From an uncultured Paracoccaceae bacterium (GTDB lineage: Bacteria; Pseudomonadota; Alphaproteobacteria; Rhodobacterales; Rhodobacteraceae), in NCBI GenBank assembly GCA_937872465.1, contig CALMSR010000038.1:219325-283324 (forward strand): 64,000 bases of DNA. Direction: 5' to 3'. Shown in pieces: positions 1 through 8,766 of the stretch (within the stretch, counting starts at the first letter, position 1; each line of letters begins with the position of its first letter). The notes below the pieces were generated by a model. It was given only the letters and a program-made list of their open reading frames with translations. It was not told where the DNA came from and did not search any database. Position numbers and translations under genes: made by a program.

Positions 1-88
1 TCTTCTCCGACCAGTTGCATGCCGCGAAGGCGGCGCCGGAGAAGGCGAGGAAGGCGGCCGAGGCAACGAGCAGGGCGATTGGCTTCAT
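1..88 (-). CDS. Partial secreted small protein (N-terminus only)
   Basis: Only the first 29 codons lie in the window; the gene runs off the left edge. The ATG at 88 is followed by a clear Sec signal peptide: Lys at position 2, a hydrophobic core rich in Ala/Leu/Phe, and an AFA-A type cleavage site near residue 22. The visible mature start reads ACNWSEK. An ATG with a purine-rich upstream stretch and a textbook signal peptide make this a real gene start, probably of a short periplasmic protein. The family cannot be named from this fragment. Confidence 0.55.
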   Translation of the reverse strand, partial: MKPIALLVASAAFLAFSGAAFAACNWSEK

Positions 89-166
89 CGTGCTGGGACC
101 TCCATTGCAGCGGGGGAGAGCATAGCACGATTCCGCGTGCGGGCGACCATCTTATTGCCGCCGCGG

Positions 167-430
167 CTACATCCGCCCCCAGATGTCGATGTCCTGGATC
201 GTGAGGCCGCCCCATTGGATGAAGGCGCAGAGCGCGGCCCAGAGGAGGGTCGCGACCAGGGTGACCCATTTCAGCTTCCTGCGGATCATCGGATCCGTCG
301 GGGCCGAGCCGGGGGTTCCGGGCACGATCGAGCCGTCCTCGGACTGGCTGCGCACGTTGAGCGGCAGGACGACGAAGAGCGTCAGGAACCATACCACCAC
401 GTAGACGACCAGGACGGAGGTGATCGTCAC
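167..430 (-). CDS. DUF1467 family membrane protein
   Basis: This 87-residue protein has two hydrophobic segments, residues about 4-25 and 53-75, separated by a polar loop containing VRSQSED and the RRKLKW motif. That layout matches the small alphaproteobacterial DUF1467 family, whose function is unknown. Translation starts at a GTG (428-430) that overlaps the TGA of the upstream epimerase gene (427-429), so the two are translationally coupled. Pairing with methylmalonyl-CoA epimerase is common in this family; the functional meaning is not established. Confidence 0.85.
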   Translation of the reverse strand: MTITSVLVVYVVVWFLTLFVVLPLNVRSQSEDGSIVPGTPGSAPTDPMIRRKLKWVTLVATLLWAALCAFIQWGGLTIQDIDIWGRM

Positions 431-831
431 GCTTCCTCGAGCTCCACCAGGGTCCCGTTGAAATCCTTGGGGTGGAGGAAGAGCACCGGCTTGCCATGGG
501 CCCCGGTCTTCGGCTCGCCGTTGCCGAGCACGCGCGCGCCCTCGGCGAGCAGGCGGTCGCGGGCGGCGCGGATGTCCTCGACCTCGAAGCAGAGGTGATG
601 GATGCCGCCGGCGGGGTTGCGTGCGAGGAAGGCCGCGACCGGCGAGGCCTCGCCCAGGGGATGCAGGAGCTCGATGCGGGTGTTCGGCAGGTCGATGAAG
701 ATCACCGTCACGCCGTGCTCGGGCTCGGCCTGGGGCGCGCCGACCCTGGCGCCCAGCGTGTCGCGGTAGGTCGCGGCCGCCGCCGCGAGGTCGGGCACGG
801 CGATGGCGACGTGGTTGAGCCGTCCGATCAT
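427..831 (-). CDS. mce: Methylmalonyl-CoA epimerase
   Basis: Predicted to interconvert (S)- and (R)-methylmalonyl-CoA in propionyl-CoA degradation, in the cytoplasm. The 134-residue protein is a single vicinal-oxygen-chelate unit of two paired modules. Likely metal ligands are His7 (GRLNH), His78/79 (GGIHH) and Glu130 near the C-terminus (TLVELEE); IRAARDRL and GKPVLFLHPKD are typical of the family. Length is normal. The ATG at 831 begins MIGRLNH, the usual N-terminus; the longer open frame upstream is not coding. It is coupled to the DUF1467 gene downstream. Confidence 0.93.
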   Translation of the reverse strand: MIGRLNHVAIAVPDLAAAAATYRDTLGARVGAPQAEPEHGVTVIFIDLPNTRIELLHPLGEASPVAAFLARNPAGGIHHLCFEVEDIRAARDRLLAEGARVLGNGEPKTGAHGKPVLFLHPKDFNGTLVELEEA

Positions 832-1101
832 GGCGTCCTGTCCTGGCTGCGGGCTGGCAACTCTATAGGCGAGGCGCCGGTGGACGGCAATCGCGCGGGA
901 TCGCCGGCCGTGGGGGCACGATCGGCGGCGGGACGCGCCCTCGCCGCGGCATATCCGGCCGACGGGACGCGATTTACCGAACCGACAGCTTTCCGGCGCG
1001 GATGGCGTTCTGCGGTGGAAATCGCGATGCGAACGTCTATACTTGCGCCGCCACTCGGCCAGGCCGCAGGGGCGGTTCAGATGTGCGACGAGGTAGACCG
1101 A

Positions 1102-1908
1102 ATGAAGGTTGTGTTGTTCTGTGGTGGCCAGGGGACGCGCCTGCGCGACTATTCCGATCAGGTTCCGAAACCGCTGGTGCCCGTGGGCGGAATGCCGATC
1201 CTGTGGCACATCATGAAGTATTACGCCTCCTTCGGGCACAAGGATTTCGTGCTCTGCCTCGGCTACATGGGCGAGACGATCAAGCGGTTCTTCCTCGAAT
1301 ACGACGAATGCATGTCCAACGACTTCGTCTTCGAGGACGGCGGCGCCAAGCGGCAGCTGCTCAGGACCGACATCCACGACTGGCGCATCACCTTCGTCGA
1401 TACCGGGCAGTCGACCAATATCGGCGGCCGGCTGCTGAAGGTCCGCGAGCATCTGGCGGGCGAGGAGATGTTCCTGGCCAATTATGCCGACATCCTGACG
1501 GACATGGATCTCGACGCCATGGTCTCGGCCTTCCGGGCCTCGGATTCCACCGCCGGGTTCTGCTGCGTGCAGCCGCCCTATTCCTTCCACCTCGTCACCA
1601 CGCGCGAGAACGGCAAGGTGGCGCGGATGATGAACGTCAAGGAAAGCGGCATGTGGATGAACGGCGGCTACATCATCCTGCGGCAGGCGATCTTCGACAA
1701 CCTCTTCGAGGGCGAGGAGCTGGTGATCGAGGGCTTCGACCGGCTGGTGAAGGCCAACCGGCTCTACGCCCACAAGCACGACGGCTTCTGGATGCCGATG
1801 GACACCTTCAAGGAGAAGCAGGCGCTCGACGACATGGTCGCGAAGGGCACCACCCCCTGGCAGACATGGAAGGCGCCGAAGCCCGATGCTCGATCTGCGG
1901 TGGCCTGA
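1102..1908 (+). CDS. Glucose-1-phosphate cytidylyltransferase-like nucleotidyltransferase
   Basis: The 268-residue protein is a sugar-phosphate nucleotidyltransferase. GGQGTRL (residues 8-14) is the nucleotide-binding loop, PKPLVPVGG follows near residue 22, and PILWHIMKYY and the KDFVLCLGYMGE segment resemble glucose-1-phosphate cytidylyltransferase (RfbF/DdhA), which makes CDP-glucose from CTP. The ATG at 1102 gives the canonical N-terminus. The gene overlaps the following PIG-L gene by 23 bases, so the pair is one unit. No CDP-glucose 4,6-dehydratase is present, so the product may enter a different glycan or small-molecule pathway. Substrate choice is inferred from family resemblance. Confidence 0.85.
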   Translation: MKVVLFCGGQGTRLRDYSDQVPKPLVPVGGMPILWHIMKYYASFGHKDFVLCLGYMGETIKRFFLEYDECMSNDFVFEDGGAKRQLLRTDIHDWRITFVDTGQSTNIGGRLLKVREHLAGEEMFLANYADILTDMDLDAMVSAFRASDSTAGFCCVQPPYSFHLVTTRENGKVARMMNVKESGMWMNGGYIILRQAIFDNLFEGEELVIEGFDRLVKANRLYAHKHDGFWMPMDTFKEKQALDDMVAKGTTPWQTWKAPKPDARSAVA

Positions 1909-2542
1909 GCTTCGCACGATCCTCGCGCTCGGCGCCCACAGCGACGACATCGAGATCGGGGCCGGGGCGACCCTGCTGCGGCTGATGCGCGAGCATCCCG
2001 GCCTGCGCGTCGTCTGGGTCGTGCTGTCCGGCGGCGGCATCCGCGGGGCGGAGGCACGGGCGAGCGCGGCGCGCTTTCTCGAGGGCGCCGCGGCCTCGGT
2101 GGTCGAGCTGCACGAATTCCGCGACGGGCGGTTTCCGCTGCAATGGGGCGAGATCAAGGATGTCTTCGAGGCGCTGAAGGTCCATGAGCCGGATCTGATC
2201 TTCACCCATTACGGCAAGGATCTGCATCAGGACCACCGCACCGTCTCGGAACTGACCTGGAACGCGTTCCGCGACCATGTGATCCTCGAATACGAGATCC
2301 CGAAATGGGACGGCGGCATGGGCTCTCCCAATGCCTTCGTTCCGGCGAGCGTCGCGGATGCGGACCGCAAGATCGAGATTCTGCTGAGCGCCTTCGCCAG
2401 CCAGACCTCGAAGCACTGGTTCGACGATCTCACCTTCCGCGGGCTGATGCGGCTCCGGGGCATGGAATGCTGCGCGCCCGACGCCCTTGCCGAGGCCTTT
2501 TTCGCCCGCAAGCTCAGCCTGGGCGGCCCGGCGGGGCGGTGA
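1886..2542 (+). CDS. PIG-L family deacetylase
   Basis: The 218-residue protein belongs to the PIG-L/LmbE zinc-dependent N-acetylglucosaminyl deacetylase family. The metal motif is AHSDDIE at residues 17-23 (usual form AHPDDE), with His18 and Asp21 as likely zinc ligands. The second motif, HQDHRT near residue 112, supplies the third ligand. Members deacetylate GlcNAc-containing glycolipids or conjugates. The start lies inside the 3' end of the cytidylyltransferase gene, so translational coupling is likely and the two enzymes probably act on one glycan precursor. The actual substrate is unknown. Confidence 0.88.
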   Translation: MLDLRWPELRTILALGAHSDDIEIGAGATLLRLMREHPGLRVVWVVLSGGGIRGAEARASAARFLEGAAASVVELHEFRDGRFPLQWGEIKDVFEALKVHEPDLIFTHYGKDLHQDHRTVSELTWNAFRDHVILEYEIPKWDGGMGSPNAFVPASVADADRKIEILLSAFASQTSKHWFDDLTFRGLMRLRGMECCAPDALAEAFFARKLSLGGPAGR

Positions 2543-2746
2543 CGCCAGGGGCCGGGGCGCAGGGCGTCCATTGCTCGAGTCGGGGGCTTTCGGCGTTGCC
2601 GTGACGGGCGCTCCACCGGGAAGGCGCGCAATGTAGCCAAGGGGTCCCGCCCGTGCTCCCCGAGGCGATGGACCGGCAACGATGGAACGCGTCCGCGTCC
2701 TGATTCTGTCGGCCGGGTGGGGTCGGCGGGCCTTCCGGACCGCCGG

Positions 2747-3811
2747 TCAGGCGCCCCAGACGCGCTCCAGCAGGCGGAGCCAGTTCCCATGCAGCAGCTT
2801 GGCGAGGAGCGGCGTATCGAAGCCATGCGCCCGCAGCGTCGCCTCGAAGGCGGGCAGGCCGGTCACGTCGCCGATGCAGCCGGGGATCGTGGCGCCGTCG
2901 AAATCGGAGCCGATCCCGACATGGTCCTCGCCTAAGTGGGCGATGAGATGGTCGAGGTGCCGGAGAGCCGGATCCCAGCCGGTGTCCACCGCCCGGCGGC
3001 CGTCCGGCCGCAGGAAGGCGGCGGCGAAATTGAGCCCGACGAGGCCCGCGCGCTCGCGGATCATCGCGAGCTGCCGGTCGGTGAGGTTGCGCGAGGCCGG
3101 GCAGATGGCATGGGCGTTGGAATGGCTGGCCACGAGGGGCGCCGTGGAGACGGCCGCCACGTCGTCGAAGCCCGCCGCGTTGAGATGCGACAGGTCGATC
3201 ACGATGCGCAGCGCATCGCATGCCCGCACCAGATCGCGGCCGAGCGCGGTGAGGCCCGGACCGGTGTCGGGGTCACCGGGAAAGCGGAAGGGAACACCGT
3301 GGCCGAAGATCGTCGGCCGGCTCCAGACCGGCCCCAGCGAGCGCAGCCCGGCGGCGTGCAGGACGTGGAGCGCATCGAGGTCGGGTCCGATCGCCTCGGC
3401 CCCCTCCATGTGCAGGACGGCGGCGATGACATCCGCATCGAGACAGGCGCGGATCTCCGCCGCCGACCGGCAGAGCCGCAGCACGCCCTCCGAGACGCGC
3501 TCCATGCGCATGAGGATCCCCGCCATGGCCAGCGCCGCCGGTTGGGCGGTATCAGTCCCGACCGGATCGGGCAGCGGCAGGTCGAAGGGCGGGTCGCGCA
3601 TGAGCGCGTCGATGTCGGTCCCGGTCTCGGGGGAGGGCACCCAGATCGCGAAGAGCCCGCCGGCGAAGCCGCCGCGCCGCATCCGCGGCAGGTCGAGATG
3701 GCCGGAACCGTCGCCCTCGAGCCAGATCCGGTCGCGATCGGCCGCACCGGCGCGCCAGAGCCGGGAGAGCAGGTCGTTGTGGCCGTCGAAGACCGGGACG
3801 GGTCCGGTCAT
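2747..3811 (-). CDS. Membrane dipeptidase (peptidase M19)
   Basis: This 354-residue protein is of renal-dipeptidase (M19) type, a binuclear zinc enzyme of the amidohydrolase fold that cleaves dipeptides, including some with D-residues. Visible motifs are DGHND at residues 9-13 (His11 and Asp13 as metal ligands), HMEGAEAIG, SLGPVWSR, DLSHLN, ASHSNAHAI and the late IGSDFDGA. Length is normal, and there is no signal peptide, so the enzyme is probably cytoplasmic. The start is the ATG at 3811. It stands alone, converging on the PIG-L gene. Confidence 0.92.
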   Translation of the reverse strand: MTGPVPVFDGHNDLLSRLWRAGAADRDRIWLEGDGSGHLDLPRMRRGGFAGGLFAIWVPSPETGTDIDALMRDPPFDLPLPDPVGTDTAQPAALAMAGILMRMERVSEGVLRLCRSAAEIRACLDADVIAAVLHMEGAEAIGPDLDALHVLHAAGLRSLGPVWSRPTIFGHGVPFRFPGDPDTGPGLTALGRDLVRACDALRIVIDLSHLNAAGFDDVAAVSTAPLVASHSNAHAICPASRNLTDRQLAMIRERAGLVGLNFAAAFLRPDGRRAVDTGWDPALRHLDHLIAHLGEDHVGIGSDFDGATIPGCIGDVTGLPAFEATLRAHGFDTPLLAKLLHGNWLRLLERVWGA

Positions 3812-3893
3812 GCCGGGCGCCGGCCCATGGCCCCGGACGCGGCGCTGCCTGACCGGGCTTCGGGCGCTTCAGGCTGCGCAGAATTTCGGGGAG

Positions 3894-3970
3894 TGGCGGA
3901 CTGGGGAGGATTCGAACCCCCGACCCCTTGATTCGTAGTCAAGTACTCTATCCAACTGAGCTACCAGTCC
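3894..3970 (-). tRNA. tRNA-Arg (anticodon ACG)
   Basis: The minus strand folds into a full cloverleaf. The 7-bp acceptor stem pairs GGACTGG with CCAGTCC, the D arm carries AGCTCAGTTGG, the anticodon stem-loop is CTTGA-CTACGAA-TCAAG with anticodon ACG, and the T arm contains GGTTCGAATCC. A G discriminator and a genome-encoded CCA close the 3' end at 3894. The first anticodon A would be deaminated to inosine to read CGU/CGC/CGA. Confidence 0.97.
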
Positions 3971-4173
3971 GTCGGCGACCGGATAAACCCAAACGCCCCC
4001 GCTGTGCAAGGCTCAAAGCTCGCGCGAACGTCGCAGGACGCCTTGGCGGAGCAGGGCCTGGCGGCGGTGCGGCGCCGGCGCGCAGGCGGGCACAAGGGCT
4101 TGCCTGGACCGGCCTCCGGCGACGCGCTGCCGCGGGTCCGGGCACATGCTTGCCAATTGTCGCGTTTGTTGTC

Positions 4174-4193
4174 ATTGTCAAAATCATGACAAT
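4174..4193 (+). promoter_or_regulatory. Inverted repeat overlapping the enuR start (candidate EnuR operator)
   Basis: ATTGTCA (4174-4180) and TGACAAT (4187-4193) form a perfect 7-bp inverted repeat with a 6-base spacer. The right arm starts at the second base of the enuR ATG, and a further ATTGTC half-site lies at 4156-4161. MocR-type regulators commonly bind repeated half-sites near their own promoters, so autoregulation is plausible. Only the repeat is seen; its binding partner is inferred. Confidence 0.45.
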
Positions 4194-5574
4194 CTGGCCT
4201 CCCGAACGCAGCAGCCTGACGCGGCCGGCCTATCGGTCGCTGGCCCAGGCGCTGATGAAGGCGATCGAGGCGGGGGAGGTCCGGCCGGGCGACCGGCTGC
4301 CGACGCATCGCGAGCTGGCCTGGCAGCTGGGGCTGAGCGTCCAGACGATCGGACGCGCCTATGAGGAGCTGACCCGGCTCGACGTCATTGCCGGAGAGGT
4401 CGGGCGCGGCACCTTCGTGCGGGCCGGGCCGGTGGAGACGCGCACGCCCTGGCAGCGGCTCGTCGATAGCGACCAGGTGATCGACTGCTCGATGCTCAAG
4501 CCGGTCGGCGCGGAGATCCATGCGGAGCGGCTGCGCATGACGCTGGCGGAGATGAGCCAGGACCTGCCGCCGGACGTGATGTTCTCGTTCCGGCCGCAGG
4601 CCTCGCTGAAACGCCATCGCGAGGCCTCCGTGCGCTGGCTGGAACGCTGCGGACTGGCGGTGCCGCCCGACCGCGTGCTGCCGACCAATGGCAATACCGT
4701 CGCGATGACCGTGGCGCTGATGACCGCCGCGGCTCCGGGCGACCTGGTCGTCACCGAGGAGCTCGGCCATCACACCCTGCCGCCGCTTGCCCGCTACCTC
4801 GGGCTCCGGCTCGCGGGCCTGCCGGTCGACCGGGAGGGCGTGCTTCCGGAAGCCTTTGAGCACGCGTGCGTTTCCGGCGCCGTGAAGGTGCTCTACCTCG
4901 TGCCGAACGGCCTCAATCCGCTGGCCCTGAGCATGGGGGCGGAGCGCCGCGCGGCGCTGGTCGAGCTGGCGCGGCGCCACGACGTCATGATCCTGGAGAA
5001 CGACGCCGGGGGGCCGCTCCAGCCGGCCCGGCCGCGGCCGATCGCCATGCTCGCGCCCGAGCGGACCTTCTATTTCACCGGGTTCAGCAAATGCCTGCTG
5101 CCCGGCCTGCGGCTGGCCTATCTGGTGGTGCCCGAGACGCTGGTTTCCGCCGCCTCGGCGCGGCATCTGGTGACCAACTGGATGGCGACGGGGATGGTCG
5201 CGGAGATCGCGACGCGCTGGATCCGCTCGGGCACCGCGACCGAACTGCTCGATTGGCAGAAGGCGGCGCTGGCGCGGCGCAACCGCATGGCGGCGCAGGC
5301 GCTGCGCGGCCTCGATCCCGTGGCGACGCCGAACGGGCTGCATGTCTGGCTGCCGTTGCCCGAGCCCTGGGAGGCCGGCGCTTTCGTCAACCTCGCCCGG
5401 CTCCATGGCGTCGCCGTGGCGGCGGGGTCGTCCTTCGCCATCGGCGAGCCGCCGCGCCATCGCGGCGTGCGCATCTGCCTCGGCGCCGCCTCGGATGACG
5501 CGGTGGCGCGGGGTCTGGAAATCCTCGCGCGCCTCGCCCGCAACCGGCCGGAGCAGGATCTGCTCGCCGTCTGA
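4186..5574 (+). CDS. enuR: EnuR, MocR/GntR-type regulator of ectoine catabolism
   Basis: The 462-residue fusion has an N-terminal GntR winged helix (residues about 12-75: RPAYRSLAQALMKAI, LPTHRELAWQLGLS, GRGTFV) and a class-I aminotransferase-like domain (about 100-455). The TGFSKCLLPGLRLAYLV segment carries the PLP lysine, which falls at residue 302, the position reported for the PLP lysine of Ruegeria pomeroyi EnuR. EnuR is known to repress ectoine uptake and catabolic genes until it binds a pathway intermediate such as N-alpha-acetyl-diaminobutyrate through PLP. The frame is open well upstream, but the ATG at 4186 gives the standard N-terminus. It sits directly ahead of uehABC-eut in the same orientation. 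Confidence 0.92.
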   Translation: MTIWPPERSSLTRPAYRSLAQALMKAIEAGEVRPGDRLPTHRELAWQLGLSVQTIGRAYEELTRLDVIAGEVGRGTFVRAGPVETRTPWQRLVDSDQVIDCSMLKPVGAEIHAERLRMTLAEMSQDLPPDVMFSFRPQASLKRHREASVRWLERCGLAVPPDRVLPTNGNTVAMTVALMTAAAPGDLVVTEELGHHTLPPLARYLGLRLAGLPVDREGVLPEAFEHACVSGAVKVLYLVPNGLNPLALSMGAERRAALVELARRHDVMILENDAGGPLQPARPRPIAMLAPERTFYFTGFSKCLLPGLRLAYLVVPETLVSAASARHLVTNWMATGMVAEIATRWIRSGTATELLDWQKAALARRNRMAAQALRGLDPVATPNGLHVWLPLPEPWEAGAFVNLARLHGVAVAAGSSFAIGEPPRHRGVRICLGAASDDAVARGLEILARLARNRPEQDLLAV

Positions 5575-5612
5575 TCGCTGGCAGGCTCAATTGTAATGAT
5601 TCAATAAAAAAA

Positions 5613-5638
5613 TTGACATGCTTTTGTCGCCGTATATT
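5613..5638 (+). promoter_or_regulatory. AT-rich promoter-like region before uehA
   Basis: The 196-base gap between enuR and uehA contains a strikingly AT-rich patch in otherwise GC-rich DNA. A perfect TTGACA (5613-5618) is followed by TATATT (5633-5638), although the 14-base spacing is short. A GACA-N6-TGTC arrangement (5615-5628) overlaps this and shares half-sites with the repeat at enuR. The major promoter of the ueh-eut operon is probably here; exact boxes are uncertain. Confidence 0.4.
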
Positions 5639-5770
5639 TCTTGGGCAAATATCTGACCTCTGCGCTTCCGCCACCGACAGGGCCGGCTCCCTGCGCGTTG
5701 CCGCGCATGGCGGCCGTCGGAACGCGGGGAAACGGCCGAAAGACCCAAGATCCTACAGGGAGAAAAAAGG

Positions 5771-6787
5771 ATGACCGGAAGAAAGAGCGAGATTCTCGGC
5801 GCCGTTTCCGCCGTGGCGATGCTGGCCGTCGCCACAGCGGCGCAGGCCGAGACCTGGCGCTACGCCACCGAGGAAGCGGCGGCGGCGGATGTGCAGAACG
5901 TCTTCGCCGAGAAGTTCAAGGAGGAGGTCGAGGCCAATTCGGATCACGTGATCCAGCTCTTCCCCTTCGGCACGCTCGGCGAATCCGACGACATCATGGA
6001 GCAGACCAAGGCCGGCATCCTGCAGTTCGTCGACCAGTCGCCGGGCTTCACCGGCGCGACCATCCCCGAGGCGCAGGTGTTTTTCGTGCCCTACCTGCTG
6101 CCGCAGAACAACGAGGATCTCGTCGAGTTCTTCCGGACTTCGGTGGCCATCAACGAGATGTTCCCCGAGCTCTACGCCCAGCAGGGGCTGGAGCTGCTGA
6201 CCATGTTCCCCGAGGGCGAGGTCTGCATGACCACCCAGGAGCCGGTCCACAGCCCCGCCGATCTCGACGAGGTGAAGTTCCGGGTGATGACCAACCCGCT
6301 GCTGGTCCAGAGCTACGAGGCCTTCGGCGCGGTGCCGACGCCGCTGACCTGGGGCGAGGTCTACGGCGCGCTGCAGACCGGCATCATCCAGGGCCAGGAG
6401 AACCCGGGCTTCTTCCTGGATTCGACCAAGATCTACGAGGTGACCGACGTCATCACCTGCATCGGCCACAACAACTTCACCACGGCGGTGATGGCCAACA
6501 AGGCCTTCTACGACGGGCTGTCGGAGGAAGATCAGCAGGTGATCCAGAACGCGACCCAGGCGGCGTTCGACTACATCGTCGACTACCAGGCGACGCTCCA
6601 GGAGCAGGCGCTGGCGAACATCAAGGAAGCCAAGCCGGACATGGAGATCAACACCCTCGACGCGGCCGAGCGCCAGCCGTTCATGGATGCGGCCGCCGAG
6701 GTCGAGGCGACGTTCATCGAAATGACCGGCGACGGCGGCCAGGCGATCCTCGACCAGATGAAAGCCGACCTCGAGGCCGTCCAGTAG
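5771..6787 (+). CDS. uehA: UehA, TRAP ectoine/5-hydroxyectoine-binding protein
   Basis: The 338-residue protein is a periplasmic DctP-type solute-binding protein. A Sec signal peptide spans about residues 1-26, with cleavage after AAQA. The mature protein shows the DctP fold motifs [19 protein letters not shown], the [12 protein letters not shown] ligand-pocket segment and GIIQGQENP. The Arg of the first and the Trp and Asn of the others occupy places equivalent to ligand contacts in TeaA/UehA. It would capture ectoine and hydroxyectoine and deliver them to UehBC. A GGGAGAAAAAAGG Shine-Dalgarno region lies just before the ATG. Specificity is inferred from the surrounding enuR and eut genes. 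Confidence 0.92.
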   Translation: MTGRKSEILGAVSAVAMLAVATAAQAETWRYATEEAAAADVQNVFAEKFKEEVEANSDHVIQLFPFGTLGESDDIMEQTKAGILQFVDQSPGFTGATIPEAQVFFVPYLLPQNNEDLVEFFRTSVAINEMFPELYAQQGLELLTMFPEGEVCMTTQEPVHSPADLDEVKFRVMTNPLLVQSYEAFGAVPTPLTWGEVYGALQTGIIQGQENPGFFLDSTKIYEVTDVITCIGHNNFTTAVMANKAFYDGLSEEDQQVIQNATQAAFDYIVDYQATLQEQALANIKEAKPDMEINTLDAAERQPFMDAAAEVEATFIEMTGDGGQAILDQMKADLEAVQ

Positions 6788-6860
6788 CCAGAAAATCGCA
6801 GCAGCGCGCCGCGGGCAGGTCTCGCGGCGCGCGCGGACCCGACCAGGCGAGGAGGCATCC

Positions 6861-7460
6861 TTGAGCGAGCCAACGCCGGCACCGACGTCCCGATCCGAGC
6901 GATCACGCTTGGAATCCACGTTGCCGGGTCCGCTCGGCGTGATCGACACCGCCATCGCCCACATCGAGTCGGTCATGCTGGCGGCCGGCGTGCTTCTGAT
7001 GGCGCTCAATACCGTCGCGAACGTGGTCGGCCGGTTCGTGTTCCGGACCTCGATCTACTTCACCGAGGAGCTCAACAGCATCCTCATCGTCTGGATCACC
7101 TTCGCCGGCATCAGCTACGCCGCGCGCCACGGCCGGCATATCCGCATGTCGGCGATCTTCGATGCTTTGCCGCCGCCGGCGCGCAGGGCGATGATGATAC
7201 TGATCGCTGCCGTAACCTCGGTCTTCATGTTCGGGCTCTGCTGGTATTCCATCGGCTACATCATCACCCTTGCAGGGCAGGGCCGGGTGCTGCCGGCCCT
7301 GCAGATCCCGGTCTGGTGGAGCTACGTGTGGGTGCCGGTCGGCTTCTTCATGACCGGGGTCCAGTACGCGCTTACCGCGGTGAAGAATGCGACCGACCCG
7401 GACCTCTGGCTCTCGACCCTGGTGCTCGAGGGCTACGAGGAAGACGAGACGGAGATCTGA
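6861..7460 (+). CDS. uehB: UehB, TRAP transporter small membrane subunit
   Basis: The 199-residue DctQ-type subunit has four hydrophobic helices (about residues 35-55, 72-92, 113-135 and 150-175), the usual topology for the small integral subunit of TRAP transporters, which forms a complex with the large subunit. The start is a TTG at 6861, supported by a GGAGG at 6850-6854 in the preceding bases. The [27 protein letters not shown] stretch (quoted here only in part: [12 protein letters not shown]) is typical of DctQ. It lies between uehA and uehC, with only three bases before uehC. Confidence 0.92.
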   Translation: MSEPTPAPTSRSERSRLESTLPGPLGVIDTAIAHIESVMLAAGVLLMALNTVANVVGRFVFRTSIYFTEELNSILIVWITFAGISYAARHGRHIRMSAIFDALPPPARRAMMILIAAVTSVFMFGLCWYSIGYIITLAGQGRVLPALQIPVWWSYVWVPVGFFMTGVQYALTAVKNATDPDLWLSTLVLEGYEEDETEI

Positions 7461-7463
7461 GCC

Positions 7464-8750
7464 ATGACCGCCACCGTAATGCTGACGATGGTCGCGCTGC
7501 TGTTGCTCGGGTTCCCGATGATGATTCCGCTCATCGTCGCCTCCTTCATCGGGTTCTTCGCCCTTTTCGGCGGCTTCGGCCAACTCGAGACCATGGTGCA
7601 GCAGATCCTGGCCGGCATCCGGCCCGCTTCGCTGATCGCGGTGCCGATGTTCATTTTCGCCGCCGACATCATGACCCGCGGCCAGTCTGCCGGGCGGCTG
7701 ATCGACATGGTGATGGCCTTCGTCGGCCACGTGAAGGGCGGGCTCGCGGTCTCGACCGCGGCGGCCTGCACCATGTTCGGTGCGGTCTCGGGCTCGACGC
7801 AAGCCACGGTGGTGGCGGTGGGCTCGCCGCTGCGCCCGCGCATGCTCAAGGCGGGCTACAACGACAGCTTCATCCTGGCGCTGATCGTCAACTCGTCCGA
7901 CATCGCCTTCCTGATCCCGCCGTCGATCGGCATGATCATCTACGGCGTGGTCTCCAACACCTCGATCGCCGAGCTGTTTATCGCCGGGATCGGGCCGGGG
8001 CTGCTGATCCTCGTCCTGTTCTCGGCCTACAGCATGTTCTATGCCGTCCGAAACAACGTGCCGACCGAGCCGAAGTCGACCTGGGGCGAGCGCGCCCGGG
8101 CGATCCGGCAGGCGCTCTGGCCCCTCGGATTCCCGTTGATCATCATCGGCGGCATCTACGGCGGCATCTTCAGCCCGACCGAGGCGGCAGCGGCCTGCGT
8201 GCTCTACGCGCTGGTACTCGAGCTCATCGTGTTCCGCTCGATGAACTTCGCCGACGTTTACGCCACCGCCAAGTCCACCGGGCTCATCACTGCGGTCGTT
8301 TTCATCCTCGTCGGTGCCGGGGCGGCGTTCTCCTGGGTGATCAGCTTTGCCCAGATCCCGCAGGCGATCCTCGGCGCGGTCGGGGTGTCGGAGATGGGCC
8401 CGATCGGGGTTCTGTTCGTGATCTCGATCGCGTTCTTCATCGGGTGCATGTTCGTCGATCCGATCGTGGTGATCCTGGTCATGGTGCCGATCTTCGCGCC
8501 GGTGGTGCAGTCGGTCGGGCTCGATCCAGTGCTGGTGGGCACGATCATCACGCTCCAGGTCGCGATCGGCTCGGCGACGCCGCCCTTCGGCTGCGACATC
8601 TTCACGGCCATCGCGGTCTTCAAGCGGCCCTATATCGAGGTGATCCGGGGCACGCCCCCCTTCATCATCATGCTGCTCGGCGTCTCGGTCGCGCTGATCT
8701 TCTTCCCGCAGATCGCGCTCTTCCTGCGCGACCTTGCCTTCGCCGATTGA
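7464..8750 (+). CDS. uehC: UehC, TRAP transporter large permease
   Basis: The 428-residue DctM-type subunit has about 12 hydrophobic segments and the conserved GAVSGSTQATVVAVGSPLRP, FLIPPSIGMIIYG and GGIYGGIFSPTEAAA motifs of the IT superfamily. With UehB and the binding protein UehA it forms a Na+-coupled high-affinity importer. It starts four bases after the uehB stop and is followed 16 bases later by usp, so all are co-transcribed. TeaABC of Halomonas and UehABC of Ruegeria are the characterized relatives. Confidence 0.94.
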   Translation: MTATVMLTMVALLLLGFPMMIPLIVASFIGFFALFGGFGQLETMVQQILAGIRPASLIAVPMFIFAADIMTRGQSAGRLIDMVMAFVGHVKGGLAVSTAAACTMFGAVSGSTQATVVAVGSPLRPRMLKAGYNDSFILALIVNSSDIAFLIPPSIGMIIYGVVSNTSIAELFIAGIGPGLLILVLFSAYSMFYAVRNNVPTEPKSTWGERARAIRQALWPLGFPLIIIGGIYGGIFSPTEAAAACVLYALVLELIVFRSMNFADVYATAKSTGLITAVVFILVGAGAAFSWVISFAQIPQAILGAVGVSEMGPIGVLFVISIAFFIGCMFVDPIVVILVMVPIFAPVVQSVGLDPVLVGTIITLQVAIGSATPPFGCDIFTAIAVFKRPYIEVIRGTPPFIIMLLGVSVALIFFPQIALFLRDLAFAD

Positions 8751-8766
8751 ACCCGGGAGGCGGTGC

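Noticed and set aside
3894..5574. tRNA-Arg(ACG) next to the ectoine cluster as a genomic-island insertion site
   Set aside because: The cluster lies on the 5' side of the tRNA, there is no integrase, and I see no duplicated tRNA 3' end at the far side.
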